This document shows positions 44,068 through 52,418 of a DNA stretch of 64,000 nucleotides, piece after piece. A program made the translations under genes and the position numbers. The DNA is taken from contig NZ_CP095073.1 of NCBI RefSeq assembly GCF_022919095.1, positions 1,054,001-1,118,000 of the forward strand. The letters run 5' to 3'. This DNA comes from Halobacillus salinarum. GTDB lineage: Bacteria > Bacillota > Bacilli > Bacillales > Halobacillaceae. The notes under the pieces were generated by a model. The model saw only the letters and a list, made by a program, of their open reading frames with translations. It did not search any database and was not told the origin of the DNA. Position 1 is the stretch's first letter. Each line of letters begins with the position of its first letter.

Positions 44068-44898
44068 TTGACTGGCAAACTGCGAAATCTGCCTACGCAC
44101 ATCGCGCTTTGGGTCATCTTTATCATTATGCTGTTCCCGATCTGGATTATGGTGGCGACGTCGCTGCAGACGTATGATGGGATTTTCAATTGGCCGCCGG
44201 ATTGGTTTCCATCGATTCCTCAGTGGCAAAACTATGCAGACGTTTGGGGCGGGGATTATCAGTTTAAGGCGCCTTTCTTTAACAGCTTAATCATTGCTTC
44301 ATCTACAGCGATTATTACGATTCTACTCGCTTTTCCGGCTGCGTATGGAATCTCCCGGTTTTCCTTTTTTGGACGAAACAGCATGCTGTTTATCGTATTA
44401 GTCACGCAGATGTTTTCACCGATCGTACTGATTGTTGGATTGTACCAGCTGGCACAAAGCTACAATCTATTAAACTCGCTCGTCGGCGTCATCATTACGA
44501 ACTGTGCCTTAACGCTTCCCATGGCGGTGTGGCTCCTGCACGGGTATTTAAAAAGTGTGCCCGAAACATTGGAGCAGGCGGCGGCCATGGATGGCTGCTC
44601 GCGAATAAAAGGCATCATAAAAATTGTCGTTCCACTGTCCGCTTCCGGCATTGCCATGGCAGGGATTTATGCGTTCATCATGGCCTGGAACGATCTATTG
44701 ATTCCGTTAATCTTTATTTCGGACTCGAATTTACGCCCGATCAGCCTGGCACTGACGGATTTCGCCGGGCAAAACATCGTGTACTGGCATCAGATGATGG
44801 CCGCCAGTGTCATTTCCACTTTTCCTATTGCTGTCATGTTCAGTTTTGTTCAGAAGTACTTTATTAAAGGCTTTATGTCAGGAGCGATTAAGGAATAG
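44068..44898 (+). CDS. sugar ABC transporter permease (MalG-like)
   Basis: 276 residues with six membrane helices. The EAA loop ETLEQAAAMDGCSRIKGIIK and the C-terminal KYFIKGFMSGAIKE are typical. The TTG start is supported by AGAGGTG 7 nt upstream. The next gene follows after 16 bp. Confidence 0.9.
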   Translation: MTGKLRNLPTHIALWVIFIIMLFPIWIMVATSLQTYDGIFNWPPDWFPSIPQWQNYADVWGGDYQFKAPFFNSLIIASSTAIITILLAFPAAYGISRFSFFGRNSMLFIVLVTQMFSPIVLIVGLYQLAQSYNLLNSLVGVIITNCALTLPMAVWLLHGYLKSVPETLEQAAAMDGCSRIKGIIKIVVPLSASGIAMAGIYAFIMAWNDLLIPLIFISDSNLRPISLALTDFAGQNIVYWHQMMAASVISTFPIAVMFSFVQKYFIKGFMSGAIKE

Positions 44899-44914
44899 AG
44901 AGGAGTTCATACGA

Positions 44915-45916
44915 ATGAAAGTTTTATTAATTGGCGCTGGAACGATGGGGGCCGTCCATGCGGCATCCTATTCAACTATTAAAGACGCAGAGCTTGTCGG
45001 GATTGCCGATTTCAGTACGGAAAAAGCAAAGGCGCTGGCAGAGGAAACCGGAGCCCAAGCATTCAGCTCATTTGAAGAAGCAATGGAACTAGCAGGGGAA
45101 GTGGATGTGATTGATATCTGTCTGCCGACGTACCTGCATAAGGAATTTGTGATTAAAGCAGCCGAGCACGCGGACTCCATCATTTGTGAAAAGCCGCTCG
45201 CAAGAAGCTTGGAAGAAGCACGGGAGATCATCGATGCTTGTAAAACAAAAGGGAAACGACTGTTTGTCGGCCATGTTGTCCGGTTTTTTCAAGAATATAC
45301 GCGGATTAAGGAACTTGTTGCTGCAGGAAAAGTCGGCAAGCCAGGTGTCGTCCGTACCTCCCGCGGCGGCGTGTTCCCGGTAGGCTCGGAAAATTGGTAT
45401 GCCGATTTTGAAAAAAGCGGCGGACTGGTTCTTGATTTGCTTCTCCATGATTTTGATTACCTGAGGGGCTGTTTCGGCGAAGTGAAACGGGTTTTTGCGA
45501 AAAAGATTCCGTTAGCTGAGCAGCGGGAGTATGCGCTCGTTACGTTACGATTCCAAAACGGCGTCATTGCCCATCTCGAAGGAACGTGGGCGCACCAGGG
45601 CTTTTCATCTGCGATTGAAGTAGCAGGAGACGAAGGCATCATCGATTACAACAGCGCGAAGAGCAGCCCTCTCCATCTTGTTAAAAAAGACGCGGAAACC
45701 AGCGGCGCCGGCGTGGAAGTACCGGAAAGTCCGCTCAAGGCCTCCCCTTACCAAAATGAACTCGCGCATTTTATCCATTGCATTAAGACTGGGGAGGAAC
45801 CGCTCGTCACAGCTGAAGATGCCTATCGTGCCATCGAAATCGCCACAGCTGCCCAGACGTCCTGTGATACAGGGGAGCCTGTGGAATTAAACAAACAACG
45901 GATAGCGAAAGGGTGA
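44915..45916 (+). CDS. Gfo/Idh/MocA-family oxidoreductase
   Basis: 333 residues. The N-terminal Rossmann domain (VLLIGAGTMGAVHAASYS) and the signature CEKPLARSLEEAREII (the EKP motif) are followed by a C-terminal alpha/beta domain with LVLDLLLHDFDYLRGCFG. It probably oxidises a sugar, inositol or glycoside with NAD(P). ATG 44915 is chosen, with GAGAGGAG upstream; a longer frame from 44807 overlaps the permease. It is directly followed by a paralogue, so two oxidation steps or a 3-keto-sugar pathway are plausible. Confidence 0.9.
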   Translation: MKVLLIGAGTMGAVHAASYSTIKDAELVGIADFSTEKAKALAEETGAQAFSSFEEAMELAGEVDVIDICLPTYLHKEFVIKAAEHADSIICEKPLARSLEEAREIIDACKTKGKRLFVGHVVRFFQEYTRIKELVAAGKVGKPGVVRTSRGGVFPVGSENWYADFEKSGGLVLDLLLHDFDYLRGCFGEVKRVFAKKIPLAEQREYALVTLRFQNGVIAHLEGTWAHQGFSSAIEVAGDEGIIDYNSAKSSPLHLVKKDAETSGAGVEVPESPLKASPYQNELAHFIHCIKTGEEPLVTAEDAYRAIEIATAAQTSCDTGEPVELNKQRIAKG

Positions 45917-45922
45917 GGAAGA

Positions 45923-46894
45923 ATGAAGATCGGAATCATTAGTTTTGCCCACGGACATGCCTACAGCTATGCTGAAGCGCTAAACAATCGTCCGAATGTA
46001 GAGCTTGCGGGCGTGTTTGATGAAGATGCTTCAAGAGGAAAGAATGCTGCGGAACAGTTTGGCGCGATCTATTACGACCGTTTGGATGCGCTGCTTGAAA
46101 CGGACGTAACAGCGGTTATCGTAACATCTGAAAACGCGAAGCACCTTGAGCACGTAAGCGAAGCAGCGAAGGCGAAAAAACATATTTTATGTGAAAAACC
46201 AATGGCCACTAGCGTGGAAGATGCTGAGAAGATGATTGAAGTATGCAGGGAAAATGAAGTGATTTTACAAATTGCCTTCCCGGTACGGTTCAGCACACCA
46301 GTGCTGCGGGCAAAAGAGTTGATTGCCGCTGGCGAACTCGGAGATCTTTTAGCGGTAAAAGCAACGAACCGAGGAACGAATCCTGGCGGCTGGTTTATTC
46401 AGCCTGAACTCTCTGGAGGCGGTGCGGTGCTTGATCACACCGTTCACGTTGTCGATCTTCTTCGCTGGTTTATGGGTGAGGAAGTGAATGAAGTTTATGC
46501 TGAAATCGGTACCCATTTTACGACAGAAGCCATTGATGACAGCGGGATTCTATCCATGTCATTTACGAACGGAGTCTCAGCAACGCTTGACTGCAGCTGG
46601 TCTCGTAATGATGCGTATCCGACGTGGGGCGATGTCACGCTTGAAATCGTTGGCACCAAAGGCACCTTATCTGTCCATGCGTTTGACCAGAAGATTGACG
46701 TCTACAGCAATCGAGACGGTGTGAACTGGGAATTCTGGGGTGATGATATGGACGAGAGCCTGGTCGCTGATTTCTTGGAAGCCGTTCAAGACGAGCGGGA
46801 GCCGTTTATCACGGGCCGCGACGGATTGAAGGCGCTTGAAGTGGCGCTGGCCGCATACCAATCCGCAGCGGATAAAGCGACGGTCCGTTACTAA
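45923..46894 (+). CDS. Gfo/Idh/MocA-family oxidoreductase (second copy)
   Basis: 323 residues with the same fold as the upstream gene but only distantly similar: KIGIISFAHGHAYSYAEAL, CEKPMATSVEDAEKMI (EKP motif) and GGAVLDHTVHVVDLLRWFMG. GTGAGGAAGA precedes the ATG, 6 bp after the upstream stop. Together with the neighbouring isomerase it resembles glycoside 3-oxidation or inositol-type catabolic cassettes. The substrate is unresolved. Confidence 0.9.
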   Translation: MKIGIISFAHGHAYSYAEALNNRPNVELAGVFDEDASRGKNAAEQFGAIYYDRLDALLETDVTAVIVTSENAKHLEHVSEAAKAKKHILCEKPMATSVEDAEKMIEVCRENEVILQIAFPVRFSTPVLRAKELIAAGELGDLLAVKATNRGTNPGGWFIQPELSGGGAVLDHTVHVVDLLRWFMGEEVNEVYAEIGTHFTTEAIDDSGILSMSFTNGVSATLDCSWSRNDAYPTWGDVTLEIVGTKGTLSVHAFDQKIDVYSNRDGVNWEFWGDDMDESLVADFLEAVQDEREPFITGRDGLKALEVALAAYQSAADKATVRY

Positions 46895-46987
46895 CGAGGA
46901 GGTGTGATCATCACCACAGAGAGGTGGAACCGCTGCTTTAAAGCCGCCATTGAAGCACGAGAAAAAAGCAAATGAGGGGCGTGTAAA

Positions 46988-47809
46988 ATGAAAAAAGGAA
47001 TCAATGCCTGGTGCTTTCCGCCTGAGCTTGATGCAGAAGGAATTTTTTCACTGGCTGAAAAGCTTAAGTACGACGGAGTCGAATTGAACCTGGAGGATAA
47101 AGCTCCCGGGATTTTCACGATGGAAACGAGCGAAGAAGAGATTCTCAACGTCAAAAGTATTGCGGATAGGCATGGAATGAGCATTTACAGCATTTCTACT
47201 GATCTCTTATGGAAATATCCACTTACAGCAAATGATGAACACACGCGCTTACAAGGAAAAGCTATCGTAAACACAATGCTTGAGTTCGCCAGGCTGTGTG
47301 GCGCACAATCGGTCCTCGTTGTCCCGGGTCTTGTTACAGAAGACGTCAGTTATGCTGCTGCTTATGAGCGGGCTGTCGCAGCCGTTAGGGAAGCAGCCGC
47401 TAAAGCGGAACAGCTTGGTATTAAAATCGGTGTCGAAAACGTCTGGAATAAATTTTTGTACAGTCCGCTGGAGTTCCGGCGTTTTCTTGAGGATGTCGAT
47501 TCTTCGCACGTAGGGATGTACTTGGATATCGGCAACGTCGTCCGCGACGGCTACCCGGAGCATTGGATCGAATCTCTCGGCGATCAGCTGGTTCAAGTGC
47601 ATTTGAAAGATTTTAAAGAAGCAGTCGGGGATAGTGCAGGTTTTGTCCCTCTCCTAGCAGGGGATGTGGACTGGCAGAAAACAGCAGCCAGCCTTAAGAA
47701 GGCAGGCTACAGAGGATATGTTGCACCGGAAATTCCTCCTCACAAGCATCACTATGAGCTTTTGCTGAAGCAGACGGCTGAAGTGGTGGAGACGTTTTTT
47801 GGAGAGTAG
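46988..47809 (+). CDS. sugar phosphate isomerase/epimerase, TIM barrel (AP-endonuclease-2 superfamily)
   Basis: 273 residues with xylose-isomerase-like barrel motifs: GINAWCFPPEL, YDGVELNLEDK, KIGVENVWNKFLYS (metal-binding Glu), GMYLDIGNVV (Asp), VQVHLKDFK (His) and GYVAPEIPPHKH (Glu). It likely isomerises the keto-sugar produced by the dehydrogenases, or acts as a keto-glycoside lyase/hydratase. GAGGGGCG precedes the ATG. The 93-bp gap upstream contains a 23-codon frame (from GTG 46904) whose start is too close to its GGAGG to be convincing. Confidence 0.88.
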   Translation: MKKGINAWCFPPELDAEGIFSLAEKLKYDGVELNLEDKAPGIFTMETSEEEILNVKSIADRHGMSIYSISTDLLWKYPLTANDEHTRLQGKAIVNTMLEFARLCGAQSVLVVPGLVTEDVSYAAAYERAVAAVREAAAKAEQLGIKIGVENVWNKFLYSPLEFRRFLEDVDSSHVGMYLDIGNVVRDGYPEHWIESLGDQLVQVHLKDFKEAVGDSAGFVPLLAGDVDWQKTAASLKKAGYRGYVAPEIPPHKHHYELLLKQTAEVVETFFGE

Positions 47810-47818
47810 TCAGCAAAG

Positions 47819-47862
47819 ACCCGTTTGGTTTTCGAGAGAAGAAAACCAAACGGGTTTTTTGT
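47819..47862. terminator. strong bidirectional terminator
   Basis: ACCCGTTTGGTTTTC / GAAAACCAAACGGGT, a perfect 15-bp stem with a 7-nt loop and T-runs. It is shared by the convergent isomerase and AraC-type genes. Confidence 0.9.
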
Positions 47863-47863
47863 T

Positions 47864-49108
47864 TTATCTAATTTGCTGCCGCATGTATTGCTTCGGAGTC
47901 ATCCCCATATATTTCTTAAACACTTTAATAAAATAACTTTGATCGCTGAAATTAAGCAAGGTATAGATTTCCGCCAAAGAATAATTGGAAAATGTCATTA
48001 ACTTTAATGCTTCCTCAATTTTGGTCTGCTGGGTGTACTCTGTAATCGACACCCCTACCTCTTTTTTAAATAAATTGGAGAGATATTTTGGATTCATCTC
48101 TACATATTCAGCAAGGACAGGAAGTGGAATGCTTTCATAAATATGAGTGAAAATATAATTCATGCAATTTCCTATGGGTTTTGAATACTGCTGTTTATTA
48201 CTCTTCTGAACTCTGTCAGCAAATTCGCAAAGGGCATTCTCAATAAAGATTTCAACATCATTGACCGTACGAAGTTCCTCCATTTCCTGAATAAAGGTAT
48301 CCCCTAACGTATAAGCGATTTCCGGATGAAGTCCCCCCTCGATCGCTGCTCGAGTGGCGAGGGTAATCGTTGCTATTTTTAAATTTTTTTGATTTCTAAG
48401 TTCACTCTTTCTGGACAACTTCCCGAAAACGATGCCCTTATTATGATGAAAGGCCTTATTGTACAGTAACAAATCCTCTTTATTTCCATCCTGAACAAAT
48501 TGATAGAGTTTCTTTTCAGCTACAGGGTCCTGGTGAAAGGCTGCATTTTGCCTTAATTCGGAGATGTTCCTATCTGATACTACATCGTCCCGGGATTTAG
48601 CCACACTGAGCGAATTTTTGTTAATGATCTCTTGCATATCAAGTTTCTCTCTATAGATTAGATAAAACAGAAGAATGCTCGCTTGTAATAACTTCCAGCT
48701 GCTAATAACAGGCAAGGTAGTGAAATAATCTTTAATCTCGAGGGCTATTTCTTCTCCTTCATGGGAAGTAAGGATGTTTTCGATAAAATTAGTCGAAGGT
48801 TTCGGAGACACTGTAGGTCCTAAAATGATAGAGCCACAGCATGCTCCATGATTGACCATAGAGATAATGACAAAATGTTCCTGGAATGGACTCGTATAAA
48901 GCTGAGGAAACGTAGTGTTTGTTGTAGAAATGTTTAAGGTTTTTAATTGTTCTTTTCTCGTAGAAAACATGGGATTAAGTGGGAGATCAGAGGTATAATC
49001 CACGTTTACCTTTCCATAAATGTCTACGACGTAAATCGGAATATTGGTGGTTTCATTCACTAATTTACAGCCATACTCCAAGTCTTCCTCACGATCATGG
49101 GTTTGCAT
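47864..49108 (-). CDS. AraC-family regulator of the galactoside operon
   Basis: 414 residues. The N-terminal sensor (1-130) resembles the PAS-like domain of YSIRK-linked/PocR-type AraC regulators. A helical middle follows, then the C-terminal double HTH (NYIFTHIYESIPLPVLAEYV, MNPKYLSNLFKKEVGVSIT, then SLAEIYTLLNFSDQSYFIKV, FKKYMGMTPKQYMRQ). It is divergent from the gan-like operon across a 138-bp region and is the obvious activator. GGAGGTTAGTCG precedes the ATG on the minus strand. AT-rich composition matches the operon it faces, not the GC-richer genes before it. Confidence 0.9.
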   Translation of the reverse strand: MQTHDREEDLEYGCKLVNETTNIPIYVVDIYGKVNVDYTSDLPLNPMFSTRKEQLKTLNISTTNTTFPQLYTSPFQEHFVIISMVNHGACCGSIILGPTVSPKPSTNFIENILTSHEGEEIALEIKDYFTTLPVISSWKLLQASILLFYLIYREKLDMQEIINKNSLSVAKSRDDVVSDRNISELRQNAAFHQDPVAEKKLYQFVQDGNKEDLLLYNKAFHHNKGIVFGKLSRKSELRNQKNLKIATITLATRAAIEGGLHPEIAYTLGDTFIQEMEELRTVNDVEIFIENALCEFADRVQKSNKQQYSKPIGNCMNYIFTHIYESIPLPVLAEYVEMNPKYLSNLFKKEVGVSITEYTQQTKIEEALKLMTFSNYSLAEIYTLLNFSDQSYFIKVFKKYMGMTPKQYMRQQIR

Positions 49109-49191
49109 CGACTAACCTCCAAGTTTTTTGAAAAAGATGACAGGGTGCTATTTTTATAGAAATTATACCATAAAACAATTCTTCTAAATAT

Positions 49192-49217
49192 TATAATTAT
49201 TCCTGAAATCGCTTTCA
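49192..49217 (+). promoter_or_regulatory. gan-like promoter -10 with overlapping perfect cre site
   Basis: TATAAT at 49192-49197 has no convincing -35, as expected for an activator-dependent promoter. TGAAATCGCTTTCA at 49204-49217 matches the cre consensus TGWAANCGNTNWCA at every position and lies over the transcription start. CcpA repression is therefore likely. Confidence 0.85.
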
Positions 49218-49246
49218 AATAGTTACTAAAAAGGGGTGTACGATTA

Positions 49247-50557
49247 GTGAGAAATTTATCGATTGTTAGTTTTGCAGTCCTGTTATTGATTGTTCTAAGC
49301 GCTTGTAGTAATTCGTCCAGTGGTGCAGAAGACTTGACGATGCCGGATAACCCCGAAGATATCAAGGCAGATATTACGGTTTGGGCATGGGCATTGGAAG
49401 CTAATTATTTAGAGAAAGATGTACTCCCGGCATTTAACAAGAAGTATCCCAATATAAACGTTACCGTTGAACACATTGGGGTCGATCAAGTGTATCAAAA
49501 AGTAAGTGCTGGTCTTTCAAGTGGTGGAAGTGGGCTGCCGGATGTATTTCAAGTTGAAAATAACCGCATTCATTCTTTTACAAGTGAATTTCCGGATGGA
49601 TTAGTGAACCTTAGTGAGATGGGTTATGACGACCATGTCGATGAATTTTCTGCTTCCAAAGTGGAAGGATTACAGGATAGTAAGGGAAATCTGATGGCTG
49701 CACCTAGAGATTTAGGGCCGGTAGGGGTAATCTATCGAACAGATATCTTTAAAGAGGCAGGGGTTGATCCTGAGAGTATTGAAACATGGGATGACTATAT
49801 TGCAGCAGGAAAGAAAGTAACGGAACAAACCGGGAAAGCGTTTCTCGGGATGGATAATGAAGGGCTCTTTCGTATTATGCTTCAACAGCAGGGGGCTTAC
49901 TTCTTTACGGAAGATGGGAAGTTAGACCTGACCTCTAAAGAGGCGGAAAAGGCGGCAGGAGTAATTGAGAAAATGAGAGATGCCGGATTAATTACGTACA
50001 CAAATAATTGGGATGGCCAGGTAGCTGCGATGAAAAACGGGGAAGTTGCTACACACCCAGGTGCTGTTTGGTGGAGTGGAACGATGATTGAACAAATGCC
50101 TGAATTGGCAGGCAAGTGGGACATGTTCAGGCTTCCTGCTTTTGAAAAGGGAGGAGTACGAGCGGCTAATGATGGCGGATCTGCTTTAGCTATTCCAAGT
50201 TCTTCTGATAAAAAAGTGGCTGCTTACGCATTTGTTGAATTTGCCACCACTGATCTTGATTCCCAAATCAAAGCGCTCACGAACCGAGGTCTTTTTCCTT
50301 CTCTGTTAAAAGCTTACGAGGAGCCGGCTTTCACTGAGGATCAAAAGTATTTCAATAATGAACCATTCTTCCAAAAGTTTGCTGATACAGTTCCTGACAT
50401 ACAACCTGTCAATCATGCCCCTGCAGAGCTTGAGGTCAGGTCGATTATGCAAAGCGAGTTTGAATCATTCTTATTAGAAAATAAATCAGCTGAAAAAGTG
50501 TTAAAGGATGGGCAGGACCAAGCACAACAACAAACTGGATTGGAAGTCTCAGAATAA
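49247..50557 (+). CDS. sugar ABC transporter substrate-binding lipoprotein (GanS-like role)
   Basis: 436 residues. The lipoprotein signal ends IVLSACSNS (Cys23). The mature domain has ITVWAWALEANYLEKDVLPA, FNKKYPNINVTVEHIGVDQV, LPDVFQVENNRIH and GEVATHPGAVWWSGTMIEQM. Given the downstream GH42 beta-galactosidase, galacto-oligosaccharides from plant galactan or arabinogalactan are the probable ligand. AAGGGGTG precedes the GTG start. It lies immediately after the cre/promoter region. Confidence 0.88.
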   Translation: MRNLSIVSFAVLLLIVLSACSNSSSGAEDLTMPDNPEDIKADITVWAWALEANYLEKDVLPAFNKKYPNINVTVEHIGVDQVYQKVSAGLSSGGSGLPDVFQVENNRIHSFTSEFPDGLVNLSEMGYDDHVDEFSASKVEGLQDSKGNLMAAPRDLGPVGVIYRTDIFKEAGVDPESIETWDDYIAAGKKVTEQTGKAFLGMDNEGLFRIMLQQQGAYFFTEDGKLDLTSKEAEKAAGVIEKMRDAGLITYTNNWDGQVAAMKNGEVATHPGAVWWSGTMIEQMPELAGKWDMFRLPAFEKGGVRAANDGGSALAIPSSSDKKVAAYAFVEFATTDLDSQIKALTNRGLFPSLLKAYEEPAFTEDQKYFNNEPFFQKFADTVPDIQPVNHAPAELEVRSIMQSEFESFLLENKSAEKVLKDGQDQAQQQTGLEVSE

Positions 50558-50573
50558 GCAGGTCGAAGGCACA

Positions 50574-50606
50574 GGACTGGATAGAGTCGCAGGTCCAGTC
50601 CTTTTC
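50574..50606 (+). terminator. intercistronic hairpin (attenuator-like)
   Basis: GGACTGGA / TCCAGTCC, a perfect 8-bp stem with a 12-nt loop followed by TTTTC, between the binding protein and the permeases. Confidence 0.6.
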
Positions 50607-50624
50607 TTTAAAGGAGGTATTATT

Positions 50625-51551
50625 GTGCTTACAAATCAGAGCCTTAGAACTGGGACTAAGTCCAGTGCTGTGAAAAAGAAAGAGAGAAGACAGTTCATCA
50701 CACCAAAAACGGCTCCTTATATATTTGTTGCCCCGGCCGTTCTCTTATTTTTGGGGTTTATGGTATATCCGATCCTGGCCTCATTGTTATTAAGCTTCCA
50801 GACAAAAGTCGGCGGGGTATACACCTTTTCAGGCTTGGATAATTATACGAGGCTGTTCAGTGATCCACTCTTTTACAAATCTTTAGGGAATACGTTTATT
50901 ATCCTGTTAGTACAGGTTCCTATTATGCTTTTTTTGGCTGTTGTATTAGCCGTTTTCCTAAATTCAACCTTATTATCGATGAGGGGATTTTACCGGGTCG
51001 CGTTCTTTACACCGGCGGTTACCTCTTTAGTAGCTGCCTCCGTCATTTTTGTGCTTTTGCTTAATAAAGATTATGGGTTGATTAATTATCTGTTGAGCTT
51101 GTTGGGATTTGATAAAGTCGGCTGGTTAACGAATTCGACGTGGGCAAGGGTATCTTTAATCGCTGTAACCACCTGGAGATGGACGGGCTACAATATGGTC
51201 ATCATCCTGGCTGGTTTACAGAGTATTCCGCATAGCCTCTATGAGGCGGCTAGTATTGATGGAGCAAGCTCCGTTCGAAAGTTTTTTTCCATTACCATTC
51301 CACAGCTTAAACCGGTGTTACTGTTTACATTTATCCTTTCAACAATTGGGTCTTTTCAGTTGTTTGATGAGCCTTATAACTTAACAGGCGGCGGACCGAA
51401 TAATGCAACCTTGACTATTACGTATTACTTGTACAATCAAGGATTTGAATACTTCGACTTTGGTTATGCATCTGCCATTGCTTATGTGATTGTATTCTTT
51501 ATTGCCGTACTATCATGGCTTCAATTCAGAGTGGTGAGGGATGATTCATGA
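50625..51551 (+). CDS. sugar ABC transporter permease (GanP/MalF-like)
   Basis: 308 residues with six membrane helices and the EAA loop YEAASIDGASSVRKFFSITI. GTG 50625 with AAAGGAGG upstream is chosen; the open frame from 50508 overlaps the preceding gene and crosses the hairpin. Its stop overlaps the next start (ATGA). Confidence 0.9.
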   Translation: MLTNQSLRTGTKSSAVKKKERRQFITPKTAPYIFVAPAVLLFLGFMVYPILASLLLSFQTKVGGVYTFSGLDNYTRLFSDPLFYKSLGNTFIILLVQVPIMLFLAVVLAVFLNSTLLSMRGFYRVAFFTPAVTSLVAASVIFVLLLNKDYGLINYLLSLLGFDKVGWLTNSTWARVSLIAVTTWRWTGYNMVIILAGLQSIPHSLYEAASIDGASSVRKFFSITIPQLKPVLLFTFILSTIGSFQLFDEPYNLTGGGPNNATLTITYYLYNQGFEYFDFGYASAIAYVIVFFIAVLSWLQFRVVRDDS

Positions 51552-52375
51552 GACATAAAAAAAAGTTGCAAAAAATATTGCTGCATACGTTCTTACTCAT
51601 CGGGGTTGTTATTTCCCTGGCCCCCTTTTATTGGATGGTTGTAGGAGCTACTAATCCATCTGGTGATATCTTATCATTTCCGCCTAAATTAATTCCGGGT
51701 ACTTATTTGATGGAGAACTTCAAAGGACTGAATGAATCCATCGATATTATAAAAGCTTTATTTAATTCGGCAATCATTGCGATCTTGTTTGTGGTCATAA
51801 GCCTGCTCATTTGTTCAGCTGCTGGGTTTGCTTTTGCGAAATACAAATTTAAAGGGAACAACCTCATCTTTGCTTCATTCCTTTTGGCGATGATGGTTCC
51901 TTACCAAGCAACGATTATTCCTTTGTTCCAGTTATTTGGGAGCTTGGACTGGATCAACACCTACCGGGCAGTCTTACTGCCGCAGCTTTGCTATCCTTTT
52001 GCCATATTTTTAATCAGGCAAAATATGAGAGGGCTGCCGGATTCTTTGCTGGAAGCAGCGAGAATCGACGGAGCTGGGGAATTATTTATTTTCTTTAAGA
52101 TCGCCTTACCAACGATGAAACCTGCACTGGCAGCAGTCGGGATTTTTCTATTTACATTCCAATGGAACAATTTTATGTGGCCGTTGATTGTCATGACTAC
52201 CCAGGATAATTATACGTTACCGGTCGCGTTATCTACACTGGCAGGTCTGAATTCTATCGATTATGGACAGTTGATGCTGGGGACATCCATTTCCGTTATC
52301 CCGGTAATGGCGGTGTTCTTAATCCTGCAGAAACACTTCGTCTCTGGTATTTTGGGCGGAGCTGTAAAAGAATAA
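51548..52375 (+). CDS. sugar ABC transporter permease (GanQ/MalG-like)
   Basis: 275 residues with six membrane helices. The EAA loop is LLEAARIDGAGELFIFFKIA and the C-terminal ending KHFVSGILGGAVKE is standard for MalG types. It is translationally coupled to the upstream permease by a 4-bp overlap. Confidence 0.9.
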   Translation: MRHKKKLQKILLHTFLLIGVVISLAPFYWMVVGATNPSGDILSFPPKLIPGTYLMENFKGLNESIDIIKALFNSAIIAILFVVISLLICSAAGFAFAKYKFKGNNLIFASFLLAMMVPYQATIIPLFQLFGSLDWINTYRAVLLPQLCYPFAIFLIRQNMRGLPDSLLEAARIDGAGELFIFFKIALPTMKPALAAVGIFLFTFQWNNFMWPLIVMTTQDNYTLPVALSTLAGLNSIDYGQLMLGTSISVIPVMAVFLILQKHFVSGILGGAVKE

Positions 52376-52418
52376 TAAAGGTTTAAATACTATGAAAATG
52401 GATGAGGAGTCGTTCAGA

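Noticed and set aside
46904-46975. 23-codon frame after the second dehydrogenase
   Set aside because: The GTG is only 1-2 nt from GGAGG, too close for initiation; probably leader sequence.
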